DNA of 6,994 nucleotides, taken from the NCBI GenBank assembly GCA_045614925.1, contig JAZLDV010000117.1, positions 1 through 6,994 of the forward strand, written 5' to 3'. The DNA is from JAZLDV01 sp045614925. Its GTDB lineage: Bacteria > Bacillota_I > Bacilli_A > Erysipelotrichales > Coprobacillaceae. Below the pieces are notes generated by a model. That model was not told the origin of the DNA. It worked only from the letters and a program-made list of their open reading frames with translations, and ran no database searches. A program made the position numbers and the translations under genes. Positions 1 to 4,380 of the stretch are shown one piece after another (positions within the stretch are counted from its first letter, which is position 1; each line of letters begins with the position of its first letter).

Positions 1-1
1 A

Positions 2-307
2 TTGTTTTTATTGCCTTTTGCCTTATATCATCAAAAAGCACGTTTATCTTTAAAATATTTAAATCTTATGTTAAAGCAAAAAACTATTGCTTATACTTCT
101 TTAAATAATGTGACTATACCTGCATTAATCTTATGTGGTGAACATGATATGATTAAATTAGAAGATAGTAAACTTATTGCTGAATCTTTGCCTTATGGAA
201 TATTAAAAGTCATTCCTCAAGGAAATCATTTCTTATTAAAAGATTCATTTAAAGCGACATCAAAAGAAATAGTATTATTCTTAAATGCATGTCATAAAGG
301 ATTATAA
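2..307 (+). CDS. alpha/beta hydrolase, C-terminal fragment (5' end outside the window)
   Basis: This is the last 101 codons of a gene entering from the left. The frame is open to the window edge, so the TTG at base 2 is an internal codon, not a start. The visible part matches the C-terminal half of alpha/beta-hydrolase fold enzymes: a beta strand then GEHDMI, where the Asp is the expected acid of the catalytic triad, followed about 30 residues later by IPQGNHF, where the His is the expected catalytic base. A final helix (KEIVLFLNA) closes the fold. The nucleophile Ser lies upstream of the window, so activity and substrate cannot be judged; esterase, lipase or C-C hydrolase roles are all possible. 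The stop is one base before the aroD start and the aroD ribosome binding site lies within its last codons, so the two genes are probably cotranscribed. Confidence 0.8.
   Translation: MFLLPFALYHQKARLSLKYLNLMLKQKTIAYTSLNNVTIPALILCGEHDMIKLEDSKLIAESLPYGILKVIPQGNHFLLKDSFKATSKEIVLFLNACHKGL
296..301 (+). promoter_or_regulatory. ribosome binding site fixing the aroD start
   Basis: AAAGGA lies 7 nt before the ATG at 309. It favours 309 over the in-frame ATG at 285, which has no comparable site and would add eight residues inside the upstream gene. The site itself sits in the last codons of the hydrolase gene. Confidence 0.7.
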
Positions 308-308
308 T

Positions 309-1016
309 ATGAATAATGTATTAGTATGTGTTCCTCTTCTAGCAAAAAACAAGTCTAGTATAATTGAAGATATGACATATCTTCAAACAAAGGATTATGA
401 TCTGATAGAATTAAGATTAGATTATTATGAAAATATAGAATGTAAAGAATCAGTTATACAATTACTAAAAGAAATTAAACCACTTATATCAAAACCGTTA
501 TTAATTACTTTAAGAAGTTTAAATGAAGGTGGATATAAACATATTGATAATGAGTATTATTATTCATTATTAAAAGATATTATAAGTCTTAATCTTACAG
601 ATATGATTGATATAGAATTGTTAAAAGATAAAATAAATAATTTTGAACTTATAGAACATGCTCACAATAATCATATTAAAGTTGTGATGTCTTATCACAA
701 CTTTAATAAGACTGATGAAATAGACGTATTAAAGCAATATATGGATACTATGGAAGTCATGGGAGCAGATATTGCTAAAATTGCAGTAATGCCTAGATGT
801 AAAGAAGATGTTGTGAATCTGATTAATTTAAGTATGCAGTTATCTTCATATATGTCTATAGGAATTGTTGTGATTGCAATGGGAGAACTAGGTAAAATTA
901 CAAGAGTGATAGGAGATATGATAGGTTCCTATATGACTTTTGCAAGTTTATCTTGTGCAGTAGCACCAGGACAATTAAGTATTGATGAAATCAATATGTA
1001 TAGGAGGATAAAATGA
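309..1016 (+). CDS. aroD: type I 3-dehydroquinate dehydratase
   Basis: Converts 3-dehydroquinate to 3-dehydroshikimate in the shikimate pathway through a Schiff base; cytoplasmic. The 235-residue product is slightly shorter than the usual about 250. Type I family motifs are all visible: IELRLDY (E34, R36), TLRS..EGG (R69), MSYHNF (catalytic His130), IAKIAVMP (Schiff-base Lys157), ITRVIGD (Arg199) and the APGQ loop (219-222). The position before APGQ, Ser232 in the enteric enzymes, is Val218 here; I recall this position varying in other Firmicutes, so it need not mean loss of function. The start at 309 is chosen for its AAAGGA site. The stop overlaps the next ATG by 4 nt (ATGA), which suggests translational coupling. 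No other shikimate gene is in the window. A perfect 15-bp inverted repeat spans the His130 codon (see 674-708). Confidence 0.95.
   Translation: MNNVLVCVPLLAKNKSSIIEDMTYLQTKDYDLIELRLDYYENIECKESVIQLLKEIKPLISKPLLITLRSLNEGGYKHIDNEYYYSLLKDIISLNLTDMIDIELLKDKINNFELIEHAHNNHIKVVMSYHNFNKTDEIDVLKQYMDTMEVMGADIAKIAVMPRCKEDVVNLINLSMQLSSYMSIGIVVIAMGELGKITRVIGDMIGSYMTFASLSCAVAPGQLSIDEINMYRRIK
674..708. repeat. perfect 15-bp inverted repeat inside aroD
   Basis: Arms 674-688 and 694-708 pair without mismatch around the 5-nt loop GTCTT. The right arm includes the codon of catalytic His130 (696-698). No T-tract follows on either strand, so it does not look like an ordinary terminator. In mRNA it would be a stable stem in an otherwise AU-rich message. 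Confidence 0.85.
1002..1007 (+). promoter_or_regulatory. strong ribosome binding site of the HD-domain gene
   Basis: AGGAGG, 5 nt before the ATG at 1013 and entirely inside the last aroD codons. With the ATGA overlap it indicates efficient coupled or independent initiation and fixes the start. Confidence 0.8.
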
Positions 1017-1798
1017 TAGATTTACAAAAAGCAAAAAAAGCATTTGAAGATTATGTGAGTTACTACGATAAGACGATTCCTTCTATAAATTTAAAGATTA
1101 TTCATACATATGAAGTGATAAAATGTAGTGATTTTTTATGTGATAGTCTTGGATTATGTGAAGAAGATAAACAGCTTGCTGGATTAATAGCATTGCTTCA
1201 TGATATTGGAAGATTTGAACAATGGGTAAGATATAAAAGTTTTGCTGATCATAAAACAACTGATCATGCTAAATTATCAAGTGATATCTTATTTAAAGAT
1301 GGTCTGATTGAAAAATTTATAGATGATAGACAATATGATGAAATTATCAGAATTTCTATTGAACAGCATAATAAATATAAAGTAGATTTATCATTAGATG
1401 AAAGAATATTACTGTTCGTTCATCTAATTAGAGATGCTGATAAATTAGATAATTTTAGAGTTAAGGAAGAAGAAACAATAGAAACATTATTGTTTGCTTC
1501 TTTAAATGAAGTACAACAAGAATCAATCAGTAAAGAAATATATAATCAGTTTATTCAAAATGAACTGATCTATGCTCCCAATAGAAAAACACATTTAGAT
1601 ATATGGTTATCTTATATTGCATTTATATTTGATTTACATTTTGATGCAAGTTATCACTATATATATAAACATAACTATGTAACACGTTCTTTTAGTAGAA
1701 TAAATCCTATTGAAAAAGAAACCTTAATGCAATATAATCAATTACATCAGAGTGCAAATGATTTTATTGCAAAGAAAGTAGGATTATATGAGAAATAA
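1013..1798 (+). CDS. HD-domain phosphohydrolase, substrate unknown
   Basis: A 261-residue soluble protein with the metal-ligand pattern of the HD superfamily: His31 in the first helix, the His63-Asp64 doublet in ALLHDIGRFEQW, His85 in the TTDHAK stretch, His119 in IEQHNKY and Asp141 in RDADKLDNF. HD proteins use bound divalent metals to hydrolyse phosphate esters, often of nucleotides or cyclic nucleotides; which substrate applies here cannot be read from the sequence. The C-terminal third (about 165-261) is probably helical and has no motif I recognise. There is no signal peptide or membrane segment. It overlaps aroD by 4 nt and the next gene by 11 nt, so it sits in the middle of the likely operon. 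It resembles stand-alone bacterial HD hydrolases rather than RelA/SpoT or HD-GYP proteins, since no synthetase, GGDEF or GYP motif is present. Confidence 0.85.
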   Translation: MIDLQKAKKAFEDYVSYYDKTIPSINLKIIHTYEVIKCSDFLCDSLGLCEEDKQLAGLIALLHDIGRFEQWVRYKSFADHKTTDHAKLSSDILFKDGLIEKFIDDRQYDEIIRISIEQHNKYKVDLSLDERILLFVHLIRDADKLDNFRVKEEETIETLLFASLNEVQQESISKEIYNQFIQNELIYAPNRKTHLDIWLSYIAFIFDLHFDASYHYIYKHNYVTRSFSRINPIEKETLMQYNQLHQSANDFIAKKVGLYEK

Positions 1799-2285
1799 TA
1801 AAACAAAAAAAATGGTCTATATGGCATTGCTTAGTGCAATTGCTATAGTATTACATATGGTAGAAACATCTTTACATCTTCCTTTACCATTAGGAATGAA
1901 GTTAGGTTTTGCAAATATTATTTCATTAATAGTTGTAGAATTATATGGTGTTAAAGAGATGTTTATAGTGAATATATTTAGAGTTATTATCGCAAGTCTT
2001 ATGAGTGGAATATTTATGAGTTATCCATTCTTTATTAGCTGTGGAGGCGTATTCTTAAGTTCTTTATCACTTGCGATATTAAAAAAACTAACAGATATGC
2101 CTGTTGTATCTAGCAGTGTTATATCAGCAGTGTTCCACAACATTGGACAAGTTCTTGTCGTATCAGTTCTGTTATCATCACAGGCAATTATGAGTTATGT
2201 TTTTGTTTTATTGGCATCCTCTATTCCTACAGGTATTTTTACAGGAACATGTGCTATTGCTGCATTAAAAAGAATAAAAGTATAG
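1788..2285 (+). CDS. Gx transporter family membrane protein (heptaprenyl diphosphate synthase component I-like)
   Basis: A 165-residue hydrophobic protein with about five membrane segments. It matches the small family annotated as Gx transporter or 'heptaprenyl diphosphate synthase component I': LPLGMKLGFANI (about 33-44), FRVIIASLMSG (64-74), the small-residue stretch SCGGVFLSSLS (84-94) and VFHNIGQ (115-121). The prenyl-synthase name came from gene neighbourhoods; the fold looks like a small solute carrier resembling ECF S-components. The usual partners, a polyprenyl synthase and a NusG domain II protein, are not in this window. ATG 1788 overlaps the HD gene by 11 nt and is preceded by AGGA at 1780-1783; a later ATG at 1812 lacks a site. 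The stop TAG lies within the next gene's ribosome binding site. Confidence 0.85.
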   Translation: MRNNKTKKMVYMALLSAIAIVLHMVETSLHLPLPLGMKLGFANIISLIVVELYGVKEMFIVNIFRVIIASLMSGIFMSYPFFISCGGVFLSSLSLAILKKLTDMPVVSSSVISAVFHNIGQVLVVSVLLSSQAIMSYVFVLLASSIPTGIFTGTCAIAALKRIKV

Positions 2286-2294
2286 GAGAATATT

Positions 2295-2870
2295 ATGAAT
2301 AAAACTTTATTTTGTGTTATAGGACCTTCTGGTTCAGGTAAGTCAACATATGTGAAATATGCAATTGAAAAATTAGGTTTTGGTGAAATTATTTCTACAA
2401 CTTCTAGAACACCTAGAAGTGGTGAGGTTGATGGAAAAGATTATCATTTTGTTTCTAAAGAACAATTTGAATCATTAGAAATGATTCAAAGAGATGAATA
2501 TGCAGGGAATTATTATGGAACTGCAAAAAGAGATTTAGATTATGCATTTAAAGAAAGTGATTATGCATTTATGGTCATCACATATGAAAGTTCTCAATAT
2601 TTTAAACATATGTTTAAAGAAAAAAATATGGGAATAGATGTTGTCACTATTTTTATTCATACACCTATTGAAGAATTAGAAAAAAGAATGATTTTAAGAG
2701 GAGATGACCCTGTTAAAATCAAAGAAAGAATAGACAATATCGTTAAAAGAAAAGAATATGAAAACAAAGACAAAGTAGACTTTGTCTTTGATGTGAATAC
2801 ATCTTCTTCTATTGAAGAAGTATGTAATGATTTTATGAATTTAATTATAAAATTACAAAATGATGCCTAG
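2295..2870 (+). CDS. guanylate kinase-like P-loop protein
   Basis: A 191-residue protein with the guanylate kinase fold. Seen: Walker A GPSGSGKST (10-18), the GMP-binding stretch STTSRTPRSGEVDGKDYHF (S34, R38, R41, Y50), Glu68 and GNYYGT (71-76), and a lid/Arg region (R131, R135, R145). Canonical guanylate kinases convert GMP and ATP to GDP and ADP. However, the usual segment ending in LDID-x-QG reads FMVITYESS (92-100) here, so both conserved Asp residues are replaced (Val94, Thr96). It may be a paralogue with altered substrate or activity rather than the housekeeping Gmk, so I give no symbol. AGGAG at 2284-2288, overlapping the upstream stop, fixes the start. The gene ends convergently with the efflux gene; their stops overlap inside a palindrome. 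Confidence 0.85.
   Translation: MNKTLFCVIGPSGSGKSTYVKYAIEKLGFGEIISTTSRTPRSGEVDGKDYHFVSKEQFESLEMIQRDEYAGNYYGTAKRDLDYAFKESDYAFMVITYESSQYFKHMFKEKNMGIDVVTIFIHTPIEELEKRMILRGDDPVKIKERIDNIVKRKEYENKDKVDFVFDVNTSSSIEEVCNDFMNLIIKLQNDA
2765..2790. repeat. perfect 12-bp inverted repeat inside the kinase-like gene
   Basis: Arms 2765-2776 and 2779-2790 are exact reverse complements with two bases (AG) between them; RNA would form at most an 11-bp stem with a 4-nt loop. It encodes residues 157-166. A smaller stem, CTTCTTC/GAAGAAG with loop TATT, follows at 2803-2820. Confidence 0.75.
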
Positions 2871-2880
2871 GCATCATTTT
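2857..2880. terminator. bidirectional intrinsic terminator shared by two convergent genes
   Basis: A perfect 24-bp palindrome centred between 2868 and 2869, core TGATGC-CTAG-GCATCA. On the plus strand it runs into a T-rich tract, six T, one C, five T (2877-2888), the classical terminator form. On the minus strand the tract is weaker (TTTTGTAATTTT). The stop codons of both flanking genes lie inside the CTAG centre. Confidence 0.85.
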
Positions 2881-4189
2881 TTCTTTTTAAATAATAAACA
2901 ATTCCTGTTATATCAGCAAGAGCCCAACCTAATACAATACTTATCCATATGACTTTCATACCATATATATGAGCAAATGAATAAGAAACAAAAACACGTG
3001 TCCCTAAAGATATCACAGTTAAAACAAAAGACATCCACGCTTTGCCTTTACCCCTATAATAACCATATAATAAAAATAACCATCCTATTAATATATAGAA
3101 CACACCTTCAATATGAAGATATTCTATCGCAATACGTATAATTTCTAATTCACTAGAATCAACAAAAATAACAACTAGGTCTCTAGCAAATATATAAACT
3201 AAAACAGAAATGAATAAACTAAACAACCCAGATAATAAAAATGCACTTTTTATTCCCTGTTTTATTCTTTTCTCTTTTTTTGCACCTGTATTCATAGCAA
3301 TAAAAGTAGAAAATGCATTCCCAAAATCCTGTACAGGCATATAAGCAAAAGCATCTATCTTTACACATAAACTAAATGCAGCCATTGCATTTACACCAAA
3401 ACTATTTACTAAACCTTGAATCATTAATATACCAAAATTCATAACTGACTGCTGTAAGCAAGTCATTAATGAATAATCTTTTATTTTGATAAAAATATTT
3501 TTATTATAATAACAATCTTCTTTCTTAGGAATAATATAAGGATATCTTTTATAAATATACACCATCAGACTTATTCCACTTATTGCCTGAGAAATAATTG
3601 TCGCAAAAGCTGCTCCTTTTATCCCTAAATAAAAATAAACTATAAAAACATAATCTAATATAATATTAATAATTGAAGAAAGGGTTAAGAAATATAAAGG
3701 TATTTTAGAATTTCCTAGTGATCTTAATAATGAAGAAAAGAAATTATATAAAAATGTAAAAAATAATCCTAAAAGAATAATTCTTACATATTGATATGTA
3801 TCACTAAAAAGATTATCAGGAATATTTAAAAAGATTAATATATCTTTTAAAAATACAAGACATAATATCTCTAACAATAATGTTAAACTTCCTATTCCTA
3901 TAAATGACATAAAAACAGAATTTCTAATTTCATTTTTATGATTGGCACCAAACTGCATAGAAAACAATACACCACTTCCTAAACATAACCCTAATATAAT
4001 AGAAGTCAAAAATACCATTAAAGAAAAAGCAGAACCAACTGCTCCTAATGCATAAGAACCAATATAATGACTTACAATATATGAATCAGCAATATTATAG
4101 AATTGCTGTAACATGTTTCCTAGAATCAAAGGAATAGTAAATAATATTAAAGATTTAATCACTTTACCTTCTAATAACTGATTATTCAT
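2867..4189 (-). CDS. MATE family multidrug/cation efflux transporter
   Basis: A 440-residue membrane protein with about 12 hydrophobic segments in two similar halves, the expected size for MATE transporters, which export drugs or metabolites using Na+ or H+ gradients. Seen: LFTIPLILGNMLQQFYNIADS (about 16-36) with Pro20 and the TM1 acidic residue Asp35 used in cation coupling; the LGSGV segment near 70; LDYVFI with IKGAAFATIISQ (178-201); and GNAFSTFIAMNTGAKK (290-305) starting the loop of the second half. The start at 4189 (MNNQLLEGK, a typical MATE N-terminus) is preceded by GGGGTGA. An upstream TTG at 4234 is in frame, but it forms the -35 box of the promoter, so it is not the start. The substrate is not predictable. 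It is transcribed alone, divergent from the secreted protein gene and convergent with the kinase-like gene. The C-terminus KRKNDA ends in the terminator palindrome. Confidence 0.93.
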   Translation of the reverse strand: MNNQLLEGKVIKSLILFTIPLILGNMLQQFYNIADSYIVSHYIGSYALGAVGSAFSLMVFLTSIILGLCLGSGVLFSMQFGANHKNEIRNSVFMSFIGIGSLTLLLEILCLVFLKDILIFLNIPDNLFSDTYQYVRIILLGLFFTFLYNFFSSLLRSLGNSKIPLYFLTLSSIINIILDYVFIVYFYLGIKGAAFATIISQAISGISLMVYIYKRYPYIIPKKEDCYYNKNIFIKIKDYSLMTCLQQSVMNFGILMIQGLVNSFGVNAMAAFSLCVKIDAFAYMPVQDFGNAFSTFIAMNTGAKKEKRIKQGIKSAFLLSGLFSLFISVLVYIFARDLVVIFVDSSELEIIRIAIEYLHIEGVFYILIGWLFLLYGYYRGKGKAWMSFVLTVISLGTRVFVSYSFAHIYGMKVIWISIVLGWALADITGIVYYLKRKNDA

Positions 4190-4193
4190 AAAT

Positions 4194-4200
4194 TCACCCC
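4194..4200 (-). promoter_or_regulatory. ribosome binding site of the MATE gene
   Basis: GGGGTGA on the minus strand, 4 nt before the ATG at 4189. It supports this start over the upstream TTG. The predicted transcript begins at about this motif, so the leader is close to minimal. Confidence 0.7.
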
Positions 4201-4205
4201 ATGAC

Positions 4206-4234
4206 AATATAGATGAAACAATACTTTTTGTCAA
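4206..4234 (-). promoter_or_regulatory. sigma-A promoter of the MATE gene
   Basis: Minus strand: -35 TTGACA (4234-4229), 17-bp spacer, -10 TATATT (4211-4206). This is near consensus and should be strong unless repressed. The start of transcription falls at about 4199-4200. A 6-bp inverted repeat TGACAA/TTGTCA (4202-4207 and 4228-4233) overlaps both ends of the promoter and might be an operator, but it could be chance. Confidence 0.8.
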
Positions 4235-4291
4235 ATCAAGAATATACCACTTTTATTGTGAAAATCAGGGGTGTTTCGTTTTCTTTTGTAT

Positions 4292-4320
4292 TTGAAAAGG
4301 AATACTCTATTTGATATACT
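4292..4320 (+). promoter_or_regulatory. sigma-A promoter of the secreted protein gene
   Basis: -35 TTGAAA (4292-4297), 17-bp spacer, -10 TATACT (4315-4320). The expected start is near 4327, giving a leader of about 54 nt before the ATG at 4381. It is divergent from the MATE promoter, with 57 bp between the two -35 boxes. Confidence 0.75.
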
Positions 4321-4329
4321 ATTAGAGTA
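4303..4329. promoter_or_regulatory. candidate operator: inverted repeat around the -10 box
   Basis: TACTCTA (4303-4309) and TAGAGTA (4323-4329) form a 7-bp inverted repeat with 13 bases between, centred at 4316 inside the -10 box. Half-site centres are 20 bp apart, about two helical turns, as expected for a dimeric repressor. No regulator gene is nearby, so this rests on symmetry and position only. Confidence 0.4.
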
Positions 4330-4367
4330 AAATTTTTGGAAATTAATGTAATTAATAGAATATATAT

Positions 4368-4374
4368 AAGGAGG
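4368..4374 (+). promoter_or_regulatory. ribosome binding site of the secreted protein gene
   Basis: AAGGAGG, 6 nt before the ATG at 4381. It rules out the upstream in-frame TTG at 4336 and gives a proper signal peptide at the N-terminus. Confidence 0.85.
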
Positions 4375-4380
4375 CATATT

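Noticed and set aside
285..311. Upstream ATG at 285 as aroD start
   Set aside because: It would overlap the hydrolase gene by 23 nt and has no good ribosome binding site; the family N-terminus fits the ATG at 309, which has AAAGGA.
1248..1268. Repeated TGATCA sites in the HD gene
   Set aside because: Two copies of a 6-bp palindrome in metal-ligand codons; no wider repeat or regulatory position.
3486..3510. AT-only palindrome ATAAAAATATTTTTAT in the MATE gene
   Set aside because: It consists only of A and T in a very AT-rich gene and encodes ordinary Asn/Ile/Phe/Lys residues, so chance is enough.
4190..4234. N-terminal extension of the MATE protein from TTG 4234
   Set aside because: That TTG is the -35 hexamer of the gene's promoter, and the normal MATE N-terminus begins at 4189.
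4336..4380. N-terminal extension of the secreted protein from TTG 4336
   Set aside because: AAGGAGG sits just before the ATG at 4381, which also begins a proper signal peptide.
4201..4380. Riboswitch or T-box in the divergent region
   Set aside because: The leaders are about 10 and 54 nt, too short for known riboswitch classes, and no terminator/antiterminator pair is seen.
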